From: Halopolyspora algeriensis
GTDB taxonomy: Bacteria; Actinomycetota; Actinomycetes; Mycobacteriales; Pseudonocardiaceae
Length of the DNA: 64,000 nt
Direction of reading: 5' to 3'
Assembly: GCF_003337235.1 (NCBI RefSeq)
Contig: NZ_QPJC01000002.1
Location: 310,001-374,000, forward strand
Under the pieces are notes generated by a model, which made no database searches, was not told where the DNA came from, and saw nothing but the letters and a program-made list of their open reading frames with translations. Below are positions 38,675 to 48,110 of this stretch, piece after piece; positions within the stretch are counted from its first letter, which is position 1, and each line of letters begins with the position of its first letter. The position numbers were made by a program, and so were the translations under genes.

Positions 38675-39457
38675 TCAGTGGTGCTCGGCGCGTTCGGCCA
38701 GGACCCGCACCATTTCCGCCACGGCCGAGCGCCGGGCGGCGCGCACCGAGTCGAACAGCGGCCGCAGCGCATCGGTACGCGCGCGGGTGGCCGACGCGGA
38801 CAGCGCACCACCGGGGGTGTCGTCGGTGGCCGCCCAGAGAATGGCCTCCACTTCCGAGGCTCGCTGCAGGATCCGCAACGAGCGTTGCGGCACACCCTCG
38901 GGCCACGAAAGATCCGGGCGGGCCGAGACGGTCTCGGCGATCTCGGCGCGAACACCGGGACGGTGCTTGGCGATGTCGAGATCGGTCAGGGCACTGGCGG
39001 CCTCCCGCATGGCCGAGGACATGCCGTGTTCGGCCTCTCCCAGGGGCAGATGTTCGGCGGGGGGCATGTCTCCGAGTTCGAACACCGTCCACCGCAGGAT
39101 GCCCTCGGCGGCAGGGTCGGGGCGCTGGGGCACCAGTCCCAGACCCGCGTCGGCGAGCACGGCTGCCTCACCCCGGCTCAGCGCCGTGCGGGAGAACGCG
39201 GTGGCCCCGTCGAGGCCGCGCACGTCGCCGGCCACCGGCATGACCAGTTCCCCGCGGGACGCTCCGGCCTTGCGCAGGGACGCCAGGAGCAGCGCCGGGC
39301 CGGCGGGAGTGTCCTCGGGTCCCGGAAGCTCCAGCCGTGCGGCCAGGTTCTGCTCGGCGGCGCGCACTTCATGCGCCTCGGCCCACACCTGCAGGGCATC
39401 GAGCACGTCGTCCGATGCGGCGGTCCCGTGCAGCCACGCGGACGCCCAGACGACCAT
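38675..39457 (-). CDS. Conserved hypothetical protein (Rv1486c position)
   Basis: The 260-residue soluble protein starts MVVWASAWLHG and is Ala/Leu/Glu-rich, with no cysteine motif or membrane helix. Its place between hemH and the nfeD-SPFH pair, on the opposite strand, is the same as Rv1486c in M. tuberculosis. GTG 39478 is an alternative start; neither has a clear ribosome-binding site. Function unknown. Helical stretches such as GVRAEIAETVSARPDL and VRAARRSAVAEMVRVLAERA suggest a helical C-terminal half. Confidence 0.78.
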   Translation of the reverse strand: MVVWASAWLHGTAASDDVLDALQVWAEAHEVRAAEQNLAARLELPGPEDTPAGPALLLASLRKAGASRGELVMPVAGDVRGLDGATAFSRTALSRGEAAVLADAGLGLVPQRPDPAAEGILRWTVFELGDMPPAEHLPLGEAEHGMSSAMREAASALTDLDIAKHRPGVRAEIAETVSARPDLSWPEGVPQRSLRILQRASEVEAILWAATDDTPGGALSASATRARTDALRPLFDSVRAARRSAVAEMVRVLAERAEHH

Positions 39458-39591
39458 GGTTGCGCTTGGGCATGGCACGCTGACCAGGATACGGATGTGC
39501 GTGCCGCGTTCGCGATCGGGCCTGCGATCGTGCGCGTTCTTCGCTGTGTCGCTGTGCCGGTGGCGAGTGATCGCGGCTAGGGTGGCGCATC

Positions 39592-40419
39592 GTGCGTTCG
39601 ATCGACTATGGCAGTGCTGTGGGCAAGGGTGGCAGGACTCGCCGGACGGTTCCGGAGATCGCCGCGGAGACCGGCCTCGTGGTCGAGGACGCCGCCAGCG
39701 GCTTTTGCGGTGCGGTCGTGCGCGTGGAACGCGGTAACCAGGTCAAGCACAACGTGGTGCTGGAGGACCGGCACGGCCGCCACCGGGTGTTTCCGATGCG
39801 CCCGGCGGCCTTCCTGTACGAGGGCACCCCGGCCACCCTCGTGGCGGTACCGGAAGCTGTCGGCACCACGCCGGCACGGTCGGCTTCCGGCTCGGTGCGC
39901 GTGGACGGGCTGGAGGCTCGTCGTGCCCGTGGCAGTCGCCTCTGGGTGGAGGGGCTGCACGATGCCGAGCTGATCGAGCGCGTGTGGGGACACGACCTGC
40001 GCGTGGAAGGTGTGGTGGTCGAACCGCTGCACGGCCTCGACGCCCTGCCTGCCCTGCTGGCGGAGTTCGAGCCCGGGCCGGGCCGGCGTGTCGGGGTGCT
40101 GGCCGACCACCTGGTGCCGGACAGCAAGGAATCGCGCCTCGTGGCCAGTATCGACGACGCGAACGTGGCGATCGCCGGCCACCCGCACGTCGATATCTGG
40201 CAGGCGGTCAAGCCGCAGTCGCTGGGCATCACCGCCTGGCCCCGGGTGCCGCGCGGCATCGCGTGGAAAGACGGCGTCTGTGCCGAACTCGGCTGGGGTG
40301 AGCCGGCCGAAGGGTGGCGCCGCGTGCTGGGGGCGGTGTCGAGCTTCCGCGATCTGCAGCCGCCGCTGATCGGGGCCGTGGAGAGACTGATCGACTTCGT
40401 CACGGCCGAGGCCGACTGA
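39592..40419 (+). CDS. DUF3097 family protein
   Basis: The 275-residue protein carries the DUF3097 signatures GLVVEDAASGFCGAVV near residue 28, GSRLWVEGLHDAELIERVWG near residue 113 and GITAWPRVPRGIAWKDGVC near residue 212. This actinobacterial family includes a TOPRIM-like stretch (VEGLHDAELIE, then GVLADHLVPDSKESRL), suggesting nucleic-acid binding. No function is established. The GTG at 39592 matches the family start. It is flanked by the Rv1486c-like gene and nfeD. Confidence 0.87.
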   Translation: MRSIDYGSAVGKGGRTRRTVPEIAAETGLVVEDAASGFCGAVVRVERGNQVKHNVVLEDRHGRHRVFPMRPAAFLYEGTPATLVAVPEAVGTTPARSASGSVRVDGLEARRARGSRLWVEGLHDAELIERVWGHDLRVEGVVVEPLHGLDALPALLAEFEPGPGRRVGVLADHLVPDSKESRLVASIDDANVAIAGHPHVDIWQAVKPQSLGITAWPRVPRGIAWKDGVCAELGWGEPAEGWRRVLGAVSSFRDLQPPLIGAVERLIDFVTAEAD

Positions 40420-40556
40420 CCCCGGGTCGGCGGTACAGCGTCGGCCTGGTGAAGCAGGCGCCGTGATGGCTGGTGCCACGTCCCCGGCGATCAAGCTTCG
40501 ATTACTTCTGTGATCGAGTGGCCACGGTATGTGGACACGTCTGACACTATTGGGGT

Positions 40557-40985
40557 ATGGCCGCATTGCTGTGGCTGATCGCGGGAGTAGTCCTGGTGGC
40601 AGCCGAAGTCGTCTCCGGTGAACTCGTGTTGTTGATGCTCGGCGCCGCGGCGATCGGTACCGCCGGGGTGGCGGCCCTGGGTGCGCCGCTGTGGGTCGAC
40701 GCCATCGTGTTCGCGGTGCTGTCCGGCGGGCTGACCGTGCTGGCCAGGCCCGCGCTGAAGCGCCGCCTGGAGCGGGGACACGAGCTGCGCACCAACGTGG
40801 ACGCCCTGATCGGGGCGCGGGCGACGGTCGAATCCACGGTGGATGCCACGGATGGCCGCGTGCGTATCGGTGGTGACGTGTGGTCGGCGCGAGCGTTCGA
40901 CGAGACACAAGTACTGGAGCAGGGCCGAACGGTGACGGTCATGGAAATTTCCGGGGCCATCGCCGTGGTGTGGGCCGAACCGTGA
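40557..40985 (+). CDS. NfeD-family membrane protein
   Basis: The 142-residue protein has two or three N-terminal helices (residues 2-62) and a C-terminal OB-fold domain (LIGARATVESTVD onward, ending GAIAVVWAEP). NfeD proteins pair with SPFH/stomatin proteins, and the SPFH gene follows after 10 bp, so the two form an operon. Together they are thought to organise membrane microdomains or proteolysis. This is the Rv1487-type gene. Confidence 0.9.
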   Translation: MAALLWLIAGVVLVAAEVVSGELVLLMLGAAAIGTAGVAALGAPLWVDAIVFAVLSGGLTVLARPALKRRLERGHELRTNVDALIGARATVESTVDATDGRVRIGGDVWSARAFDETQVLEQGRTVTVMEISGAIAVVWAEP

Positions 40986-40995
40986 GGAGGCTGAT

Positions 40996-42255
40996 GTGGA
41001 CGCGGTACCGCTGATCATCGCGGCCGTCGTCGTACTGCTGGTGATCGTCATCGCGGTGAAGACGATCCTGTTGATCCCGCAGGCGACGAGTGCGGTCATC
41101 GAACGGTTGGGGCGCTTTCGCACCGTGGCCGAGCCGGGACTGAATTTCCTGGTGCCGTTTCTGGACCGCGTGCGCGCCAAGATCGACCTGCGCGAGCAGG
41201 TGGTCTCGTTTCCGCCGCAGCCGGTCATCACCCAGGACAACCTCACGGTCTCGATCGACACCGTGGTGTATTTCCAGGTCACCGACTCGCGCTCGGCGGT
41301 CTACGAGATCTCCAACTACATCCTCGGCGTGGAACAACTCACCAGTACCACGCTGCGCAACGTCGTCGGGGGGATGAGCCTGGAGGAGACGTTGACCTCC
41401 CGCGACCAGATCAACACCCAGCTGCGCGGCGTACTCGACCAGGAGACCAGCCGGTGGGGGATCCGGGTCGCGCGGGTGGAGTTGAAGGCCATCGATCCAC
41501 CCCCGTCGATCCAGGACTCGATGGAAAAGCAAATGCGCGCCGACCGTGAGAAGCGCGCCATGATCCTCAACGCCGAGGGCGAGCGGGAGTCGGCGATCAA
41601 AACGGCCGAGGGCTCCAAGCAGGCGGCGATCCTGTCCGCCGAGGGAGCCAAGCAAGCGGCGATCCTGTCGGCGGAAGGGGAGCGCCAGTCCAGCATCCTG
41701 CGGTCGCAGGGTGAGCGGGCAAGCCGCTACCTGCGGGCGCAGGGCCAGGCGAAGTCGATCGAGAAGGTCTTCGCCGCGGTCAAGCGGGGTAAGCCGACGC
41801 CGGAGTTGCTGGCTTATCAGTACCTGCAGACCCTGCCCGAGATGGCGCAGGGGGATGCCAACAAGGTGTGGGTGGTGCCCAGCGACTTCAACAAGTCGCT
41901 GGAGGGCTTCGCCCGGATGCTGGGTGCCCCCGACGAGCAGGGCGTGTTCCGCTACGAGCCCCCGGAGGAGGAGCCGCCGGAAACCGCCCCGGAACAGGAC
42001 GAGGAATCCATCGCATCCTGGTTCGACATCTCGACCAGCCCGGAAGTGGCCGAGGCGGTGCGTGCGGCCGAGGCCGTGGCCCGCAAGGAGGTTCCCGACA
42101 TGGGCAGTCTCGGCGGTGGCCGGTCCTCCGCGCCGTCGCCTACCTCGCCGACCGCAGCCCAGTCCGCGACGTCGTCCGGGACGACCGAGGAGTCCGAATC
42201 GTCTGCGGCCACGGAGCTCTCCCGGCAGGACTCGGAATCCGGCCGGCCCAGCTGA
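40996..42255 (+). CDS. SPFH/Band 7 (stomatin-like, QmcA-type) protein
   Basis: GTG 40996 follows GAGGAGG. The 419-residue protein has one N-terminal anchor (LIIAAVVVLLVIVIAVKTIL), a Band 7 domain (IERLGRFRTVAEPGLNFLVP through LRNVVGGMSLEETL), then a heptad-rich stalk with repeated SAEGAKQAAIL units near residue 215, and a Ser/Thr/Glu-rich tail. It should oligomerise into membrane rings with its NfeD partner. A long hairpin at 42282-42316 ends the operon. Confidence 0.92.
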   Translation: MDAVPLIIAAVVVLLVIVIAVKTILLIPQATSAVIERLGRFRTVAEPGLNFLVPFLDRVRAKIDLREQVVSFPPQPVITQDNLTVSIDTVVYFQVTDSRSAVYEISNYILGVEQLTSTTLRNVVGGMSLEETLTSRDQINTQLRGVLDQETSRWGIRVARVELKAIDPPPSIQDSMEKQMRADREKRAMILNAEGERESAIKTAEGSKQAAILSAEGAKQAAILSAEGERQSSILRSQGERASRYLRAQGQAKSIEKVFAAVKRGKPTPELLAYQYLQTLPEMAQGDANKVWVVPSDFNKSLEGFARMLGAPDEQGVFRYEPPEEEPPETAPEQDEESIASWFDISTSPEVAEAVRAAEAVARKEVPDMGSLGGGRSSAPSPTSPTAAQSATSSGTTEESESSAATELSRQDSESGRPS

Positions 42256-42604
42256 GCAGCTGAACGCAGCGAAGTGACCCGCTGGGGTCTGCGGCACCGG
42301 ATGCCGCAGACCCCAGATCCGCTGTGACGGCTGCGCCCTGCTGTGTCGCAAAATTACAGTAATCATTATTTCTTCAGTACTCGCCGAAACAGACGCATCA
42401 ATAATCATATGAAGTCCGAGCAGCAGACACTCAGAACCCTCCACTGAAAACGGTCATCCCTGGTCAGGATGACATTCAGGGAGCCGATGCCGATTTGACG
42501 AGCACTGCGTGAGGCATCCGGCAATCCGAGTCGGCGAGCCAGTCCGCTGATCCGCTGCCCGCGCACGCTACAGGAGTGTCCGAAGTGGTCTCGACTGGTC
42601 TTGT
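42256..42604. other. Intergenic region with terminator and AT-rich patch
   Basis: After the SPFH gene comes a strong hairpin, then an AT-rich stretch around 42350-42415 that stands out from the GC-rich surroundings. A 67-residue frame on the minus strand (42405-42608) has no ribosome-binding site and is not called as a gene. Confidence 0.4.
42282..42316. terminator. Long-stem terminator after the nfeD-SPFH operon
   Basis: A perfect 15-bp stem (CTGGGGTCTGCGGCA and its complement) closes a 5-nt loop. It lies 27 bp after the SPFH stop and between converging genes, so it could act on both strands. Confidence 0.75.
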
Positions 42605-43972
42605 TCACCGGACCCGTCCGGAAGGGTCGTCACTGAGCTGGTCGAACGGCGTGACCGTGCCGTCCTTGACGGTCTGGATCGTATTGCGATAGTTCCAGGC
42701 GAACTGGGCGATTGCGAGTATCCCGTACAGGATCGACAACACGATGATCGTTATCCGGTTGACCTGAGTGCCTGCGGAAACGCTGACGAAGAACTGTACG
42801 AGGAACAGCGACAGCAGGGCGATCGCGCCTTTGAAGGTGAGGCTGCGGTCGATCAGGATCGACACCGCGAACAGCGACTGTGCCGCCGTGATGAGCAACT
42901 CGAAGCGCTGTTGGGTGTCGATCGGGAGCCCGTGCATGGTCAACGCCGATATCGCGAACACGAGCGGCAGGCTGCCGACCAGCAAAGTCCACTGGTTGAC
43001 CTTGCTGGACAGCAGCGTGCCCAGCGAGTCGCCCGCCTTGAGTCGCCAGGCGTACAGGCAGGCCACGATCAGCTCGGGCGATTCACTGGCCAGCGGTGCG
43101 ACCCATTGCACGAGCAGGAACTGGGATATCCCGAGTTGCTCGCCGGTTTGTACCAGGCTCTCCGCGAAGTGTTCTGCCGTCAGCAGGATGATGATGGCCG
43201 CAACCACGAACATCCCGATCACCCAGCTACGCCTCGGGCGTTTCTCCTTCGAGCCCACCCAGTGCGACACGCCGATCAAGTCCGGTTCGGTCGGGCTCAT
43301 CCGCGACAGCCGCCACGCGTACAGCGCGAAGATGAGTATGAACACCGCCGAGTCCCACAGCGTCAGAGTGCTCTTCAGCGGCAGGGTCAGCGAGTAGAGA
43401 GTCGCGATGCCGAGAAAGGTGACCTCCGTGGCCATCGCGGGGGCCAAGCGCACCTCCCCGCCACGAGTGGAGGGCGAAGTGGACTCCTCCGAGGCCGTCC
43501 CGGCCTTGCGTGCGCGCCACACGGCGAGAGCGGCCACCAGCACCACCAGCGGCCAGCCGATACCGACCAGCACTCGGTTCGCGCCCGTCATATTGGCCAG
43601 TGCCAGCGAGCACACGTTCGATTCACCGGTCAGCCCCGGCGGGCCTTGTGCCCACGTGTTGCCGCATCGCCAGGTGAACACGAAGTCCACGGCGTACTCC
43701 GGCAGCACCGCCAACAACGCCAGCAGTGCCAGCGCGAGTCCTGCGTTGATGTCGACCTGCGCTGCTTCGGCCGCCCACGACAGGATGAAGGCGCCACCGA
43801 CGATGGCGATGCCGTAAACAAGCGCGGCCAGCACGGGCGGCAGGTCCAAACTGGGCAGACCAAGGTAGGCCGCCGCGCCGAGGTAGGCACCGAAAGCGGA
43901 GGCCAGCGCCGCGAGCGGCAGCTGGTATGGCAACTTGTGTGAGGCCTGCTCGTCCTGCGCCGATGTGGTCAC
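42605..43972 (-). CDS. CaCA-superfamily cation exchanger (Na+/Ca2+ type)
   Basis: The 455-residue membrane protein has about eleven helices in two inverted halves. Each half carries an acidic alpha-repeat: LAVLPEYAVDFVF near residue 88 and PLASESPELIVACLYAW near residue 295. These are the ion-binding motifs of calcium/cation antiporters. A hydrophilic loop at residues 170-190 separates the halves. The start is GTG 43972 with a poor ribosome-binding site. AT-rich patches flank the gene on both sides, hinting at separate acquisition. Confidence 0.85.
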   Translation of the reverse strand: MTTSAQDEQASHKLPYQLPLAALASAFGAYLGAAAYLGLPSLDLPPVLAALVYGIAIVGGAFILSWAAEAAQVDINAGLALALLALLAVLPEYAVDFVFTWRCGNTWAQGPPGLTGESNVCSLALANMTGANRVLVGIGWPLVVLVAALAVWRARKAGTASEESTSPSTRGGEVRLAPAMATEVTFLGIATLYSLTLPLKSTLTLWDSAVFILIFALYAWRLSRMSPTEPDLIGVSHWVGSKEKRPRRSWVIGMFVVAAIIILLTAEHFAESLVQTGEQLGISQFLLVQWVAPLASESPELIVACLYAWRLKAGDSLGTLLSSKVNQWTLLVGSLPLVFAISALTMHGLPIDTQQRFELLITAAQSLFAVSILIDRSLTFKGAIALLSLFLVQFFVSVSAGTQVNRITIIVLSILYGILAIAQFAWNYRNTIQTVKDGTVTPFDQLSDDPSGRVR

Positions 43973-44189
43973 GTCCGACTCTTACCCGCTGCGGCAGCGA
44001 CCACAAACTGGCGCTGGGCATTGAGTCCGCCCGGAGTCGGGGAAAGCAGCAGCGTCATCACGGCGAGCGGAAAAGATGCCAGCACACGGTCATTATAATA
44101 TAATTAGTACTGTCATTTCAGTATTGAATGAATTCAAAAACCAGCACAACTAACACCCCCACAGCCTCCAAAAACAAGCAACGAAGACG

Positions 44190-44927
44190 TCAACCCTCGT
44201 TCATCGGTGTCAGGAATGTGCTTCCTGCCGTGCCGAGGGCTTGCGCGGTGTGCGCGAGGTGTTCCCGGAGCCGGGTTTTGGCGAGCTCGGGGTTGCCGTC
44301 GCGGAGGGCTTCGGCGACTTGGGTGTGTTGGTGGGCCACGGTGGCTCGGCGGGACGTCTCGTGGGTGCGGGCGGTGGCGGTGATGCGCAGTTGCCGGTCG
44401 CGCAGGGTGTTGTAGAGGTCGGCCACGACGGGGTTGCCCGCTGCGGTCACGAGATGGGCGTGGAAGGCGCGGTCGGATTCGTGCATGGTGGCGTCGGGAA
44501 GTTCGGCGGGGTGGCAGGCGGGGTGTTCGAGGAGTTCGCGGCCGACGGTGCGTAGTGCGTCGGTGCTTTGTCCGGCGAGTTTGTCGATGGCGAAGCTTTC
44601 CAGGGCCAGCCGCGTTTCCAGGAGAGCTTGTGCCTCGGCCGGGTTCACCGGGACCACGAGGGCTCCGCGCTTGGGATACAGGTGCAGGAATCCCTCGGCT
44701 TGCAGGCGCAGAAAGGCTTCGCGGACCGGGGTGCGCGACATCTGCAGGGTTTGGGCGATCTCGCCTTCGGACAGCAGGTCGCCGCCCGGGTAGTTGCCGT
44801 CCAGCAAGCCGGCCTTGACGTGCTGGTAGGCGCGATCGGCGGCCGGTTGTTCCCCTCCTGCGCGACCGGAACCGGTCCGGGTTGGGGAGCCGGGTGTTGA
44901 GGAGTTCGAGGGTGTTGCGCGCGACAC
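44190..44927 (-). CDS. GntR-family (FCD) regulator, divergent from an MFS transporter
   Basis: The 245-residue protein has a winged helix with LSEGEIAQTLQMSRTPVREA near residue 52 and an FCD domain with ESDRAFHAHLVTAAGNP near residue 150. It is transcribed divergently from an MFS gene; the 59-bp gap holds the inverted repeat CTTGTAT-N9-ATACGAG at 44950-44972. The pair is probably one unit, the regulator controlling the transporter. The GTG start at 44927 is uncertain because the first 30 residues look disordered and no clear ribosome-binding site precedes it. Confidence 0.85.
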   Translation of the reverse strand: MSRATPSNSSTPGSPTRTGSGRAGGEQPAADRAYQHVKAGLLDGNYPGGDLLSEGEIAQTLQMSRTPVREAFLRLQAEGFLHLYPKRGALVVPVNPAEAQALLETRLALESFAIDKLAGQSTDALRTVGRELLEHPACHPAELPDATMHESDRAFHAHLVTAAGNPVVADLYNTLRDRQLRITATARTHETSRRATVAHQHTQVAEALRDGNPELAKTRLREHLAHTAQALGTAGSTFLTPMNEG

Positions 44928-44949
44928 GTGCCCATCGTCTCACATACGG

Positions 44950-44972
44950 CTTGTATCTAAGCTGTATACGAG
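44950..44972. promoter_or_regulatory. Operator between divergent GntR and MFS genes
   Basis: CTTGTAT and ATACGAG form a 7-bp inverted repeat with one mismatch around 9 nt, including the GTATAC core common in FCD-type GntR sites. It lies within 40 bp of both start codons. Confidence 0.45.
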
Positions 44973-44986
44973 TTGAGGAGGTGGCA

Positions 44987-46339
44987 GTGCGCGCGACTGC
45001 GGAAGAGGTGATCCCTGCCGGTCCGGATGCCGCCGGGCGGGCGCTGAACCGGGCTGTGCGCTCGTGGCGCGGGGCCTGGGTGGTGTGGGGTCTGGCAGCG
45101 TTGTGCTATTTCACGTCGCTGTTTCACCGGGCGAGTCTCGGGGTGGCCGCGCCGCAGGCATTGGAGAGGTTTTCGGCCGGTCCTGCCGTGTTGTCGCTGT
45201 TTTCGGCGCTGCAGCTCGGTGTGTATCTGGCACTGCAGGTCCCCTCGGGGTTGCTCGCCGACCGGCTCGGGCCGCGCAGGGTCATTACCGGCGGCATGGC
45301 CGCGCTGGCGGCGGGGTCGGTGGTGTTCGGTCTCAGTGGTTCGCTGCTGGGCGGGATCGCCGGCCGGATGCTGATCGGCTTCGGGGACGCGTTCATGTTC
45401 ACCAACGTGCTGCGGCTGGCGGCGCACTGGTTTCCACCCCGCCGGTTCGGCAGGATCGCGGCACTGACCGGTTTGGTGGGTGGTTTCGGTCAGGTCGTGG
45501 CCACCGTGCCGCTCAGCGCCGCTCTGTACGGTCTCGGCTGGGTGCCGACCTTTGTCGGGGCCGCTGCGGTGACCGCGGTGCTGGCCGGAGTGGCTGCCGC
45601 GATCATCCGGGACAGACCGTCGGTCGACGCGGCGAGGGAGTCCGGCGGATATGAGCCTGCCGAGGGGATCGGGCAGGCGCTGCGCACGGTGTGGGCGCAG
45701 CGCGGTACGCGTCACTCCTTCTGGGTGCATTTCGTGCTGATGGGCCAGTTCGTGGCGGTGACCGCATTGTGGGGGCCACCGTGGCTGACCCGGGCTCAGG
45801 GCTACAGCAGTGCGGATGCGGGGATGCTGGTGTTGGTGTGCGTGCTCGGTTTCCTGGCCGGGTCGTGGTTGGCGGCGCAGTACGTTGCCGGTCGGCCGCA
45901 GCGCCGCGAGGGGGGCACGCTGGTGGTGTCCTCGGTGGTGGTGCTGGCTTGGGGCCTGGTCATCGGGTGGCCCGGTGCGTTGCCGTTGCCGCTGCTGCTG
46001 GGGGTGCTGATCGTGATCGGCGCAGGCGGGGGCGCGGCGATGCTGGCGTTCGACGGGGCTCGCGCGGCCAATGCCGCACACCGATCGGGTGCGGCGTCCG
46101 GGGTGGTCAACATGGGAGGTTTCACCGCGGCGGTGCTGATCCAGCTCGGGGTCGGTGGCGTGCTGCGGATGGTCGGGGAAGTTCCGGCGGTGCAGGCCTA
46201 TCGGTGGGGGTTCGTGCCGGTGCTGGTGCTGCTTGCCGCCGGTACGGTCGCCCAGTGGTTGCGGTGTGCGCGGCGTGTGGGCCCATCGGTGAGTCGGTGC
46301 GATGGTTCCGGGGCGAGCACCGAGGTCTCGCCGCGCTGA
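44987..46339 (+). CDS. MFS transporter
   Basis: GTG 44987 lies 5 nt after GAGGAGG. The 450-residue protein has twelve predicted helices; the MFS loop motif is LADRLGPRRVITGG near residue 90, and GRMLIGFGDAFMFTNVLRLA near residue 125 resembles the anion:cation symporter branch. It probably imports an organic anion under control of the divergent GntR regulator. The C-terminal 25 residues are polar. The next gene converges on it after 43 bp. Confidence 0.88.
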   Translation: MRATAEEVIPAGPDAAGRALNRAVRSWRGAWVVWGLAALCYFTSLFHRASLGVAAPQALERFSAGPAVLSLFSALQLGVYLALQVPSGLLADRLGPRRVITGGMAALAAGSVVFGLSGSLLGGIAGRMLIGFGDAFMFTNVLRLAAHWFPPRRFGRIAALTGLVGGFGQVVATVPLSAALYGLGWVPTFVGAAAVTAVLAGVAAAIIRDRPSVDAARESGGYEPAEGIGQALRTVWAQRGTRHSFWVHFVLMGQFVAVTALWGPPWLTRAQGYSSADAGMLVLVCVLGFLAGSWLAAQYVAGRPQRREGGTLVVSSVVVLAWGLVIGWPGALPLPLLLGVLIVIGAGGGAAMLAFDGARAANAAHRSGAASGVVNMGGFTAAVLIQLGVGGVLRMVGEVPAVQAYRWGFVPVLVLLAAGTVAQWLRCARRVGPSVSRCDGSGASTEVSPR

Positions 46340-46382
46340 TCGCCGGCCGCGGCGGGCACGCGTCTCGGGGCAGCGGGATCGG

Positions 46383-46874
46383 CTACGGACGCTCGTGCGG
46401 TGTGCGGCGGGGGCGGTCGGATTTCGGCCACTCGTAATCGAGGTCGGGTGGTACATCGGCGAACCAGCGGCGATAGTGCTCGGGAGCTTTGCGCAGGAGT
46501 GCGGATTGATGGCTGTGGTGGAACTGCGGGTCGCCCAGCCACGGGGGCAGCTCGCCGGCTGCGGCCAGCGAGTCCTGCGTGCGTATCTCGGTGGTGCCGG
46601 TGGCCCGTTCCAGCTCGTCCCGCAGGGAACGGGCGCAGGTGTCGGCTCGCCCGGTCGCGCACCACGCCCGGCATATCTCGATGCCGTAGCGGGCCAGGGC
46701 TTCTTCGTAGCCGGACCACATGCTCGCGGCGGGATGGTGGCGCCAGCCGTATCCGGCGGTGGTCAGGGCACGGAGCACTTGCAGCGCCTCCACTCGCTGC
46801 TTGCCCAGTCGCCGTGGATCGAGAATGTGTGCGGTCGCCGAGAAATCCGGCCACGGGAGAAACGTTTGCACCAC
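46383..46874 (-). CDS. MSMEG_6728 family protein (pyrimidine-dimer-glycosylase-like)
   Basis: The 163-residue protein begins VQTFLPWPDFSATAHILDPR and continues with RLGKQRVEALQVLRALTTAG and a histidine-rich ending HHSHQSALLRK. This matches the actinobacterial MSMEG_6728 family, related to pyrimidine-dimer DNA glycosylases (DenV-like). GTG 46874 lies 9 nt after GGGGG; GTG 46871 is the alternative. A longer upstream frame is a shadow. A role in DNA repair is plausible but unproven. Confidence 0.8.
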   Translation of the reverse strand: MVQTFLPWPDFSATAHILDPRRLGKQRVEALQVLRALTTAGYGWRHHPAASMWSGYEEALARYGIEICRAWCATGRADTCARSLRDELERATGTTEIRTQDSLAAAGELPPWLGDPQFHHSHQSALLRKAPEHYRRWFADVPPDLDYEWPKSDRPRRTPHERP

Positions 46875-47120
46875 AACCAGTTTCCCCCGGTGAACGGCAT
46901 GTTGTCGACGGAGGGCGGTGTCGGTGTGTCCCCGCATGGCGCGACGGTGACCGGCCCGGATAGTGTTGCCGTTTCCCGGAGTGTGCGCGGGAGGGTGGTA
47001 GGACTTGTTGTTGCCATACCGAGCGGGAAGCTCTCCTGACATCGCCTTGCGGTTCTCCCGGTATCGGTGAGACGAGAAAGCGCTCCTCGGCATTCCCGAA
47101 AAGGCCCGGAAGGCGTTGCC

Positions 47121-47945
47121 ATGTCCTCGTGTTCGTCCCCGTGCTCGCGATCGGCCGTCGTCAACAGGCTTCGAGTTGCCGGTTGTGTCTTCGCCGAGGA
47201 GGAGGCGCGGTTGCTCATCTCCGCGGCGCGGACGCCGTCCGAGCTCGCCACGATGGTCGACCGGCGGGTCGGTGGTCTTCCGCTGGAGGTCGTCCTCGGC
47301 TGGGCGGAATTCCGCGGTTTGCGGATCGCCGTGGACCCCGGGGTGTTCGTGCCTCGCCAACGTAGCCGTTTCCTGGCCGAGCAGGCCGTTTCCTTGGCTC
47401 GGCCGGGAGCTGTTGTCGTCGACTTGTGCTGCGGCTCGGGCGCGCTCGGTGCCGCGGTGGCTGCGGCGCTGGGGCGGGTCGAGTTGTATGCCGCCGACAT
47501 CGACCCGGTCGCGGTGCGATGCGCCCGCCGCAACATCGCCGCCGCCGGTGGGCGGGCCTACGTCGGTGACCTGTACTCCTCGTTGCCTGCGACGGTGGCC
47601 GGCCGCGTCGACATCCTGATCGTCAACGCCCCGTATGTTCCCACCGGCGCGATCGAGCTCATGCCCGCGGAGGCTCGTGAACACGAGCCGCAGGTCGCGC
47701 TCGACGGTGGCCCGGAGGGGCTCGATGTCCAACGGCGGGTGATCGCCACGGCGCCGTTGTGGCTGGCCCCGGGTGGCCACCTGTTGATCGAAACCGGCGA
47801 ACATCAGGCGCCGCGGACTGTCGAAGCCATGGCCGAGAGCGGATTGGTTCCGCGGGTGGTCGGTTCCGAGGAATCGAACGCCACCGTCGTCATCGGAACC
47901 GGCCCCGCCCTGCAGCGAGGGGCCGAATCGGGGGTGCCTGCATAG
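47121..47945 (+). CDS. Putative protein N5-glutamine methyltransferase (HemK/PrmC-like)
   Basis: ATG 47121 follows GGAAGG and gives 274 residues. The SAM-binding motif is VVDLCCGSGALGAAVAAALG near residue 100, and the catalytic NPPY motif appears as NAPYVP near residue 172. The upstream helical part (FAEEEARLLISAARTP) and PRQRSRFLAEQA match the PrmC group. NAPY in place of NPPY is seen in this actinobacterial subgroup. It probably modifies glutamine in a protein other than release factors. Confidence 0.85.
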   Translation: MSSCSSPCSRSAVVNRLRVAGCVFAEEEARLLISAARTPSELATMVDRRVGGLPLEVVLGWAEFRGLRIAVDPGVFVPRQRSRFLAEQAVSLARPGAVVVDLCCGSGALGAAVAAALGRVELYAADIDPVAVRCARRNIAAAGGRAYVGDLYSSLPATVAGRVDILIVNAPYVPTGAIELMPAEAREHEPQVALDGGPEGLDVQRRVIATAPLWLAPGGHLLIETGEHQAPRTVEAMAESGLVPRVVGSEESNATVVIGTGPALQRGAESGVPA

Positions 47946-48110
47946 TTCCGTGCCGGTGTGCGAAAACGTCGGTCACGTTTGGGCAGGCGCCGCCACGGGA
48001 AACCTCCGCGTGTTCGGCGGGAACATGTGCCCGGGCAGAAAGGTTGTTTTCGGTGCGGTGGTTGAGCCAGCAGCTGCCGACGAATTGTCCCCTGATGTTG
48101 GGAGCTGCTG

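Noticed and set aside
42405-42608. A 67-residue minus-strand frame overlapping the end of the exchanger gene
   Set aside because: No ribosome-binding site, no motif, and it overlaps the real gene.
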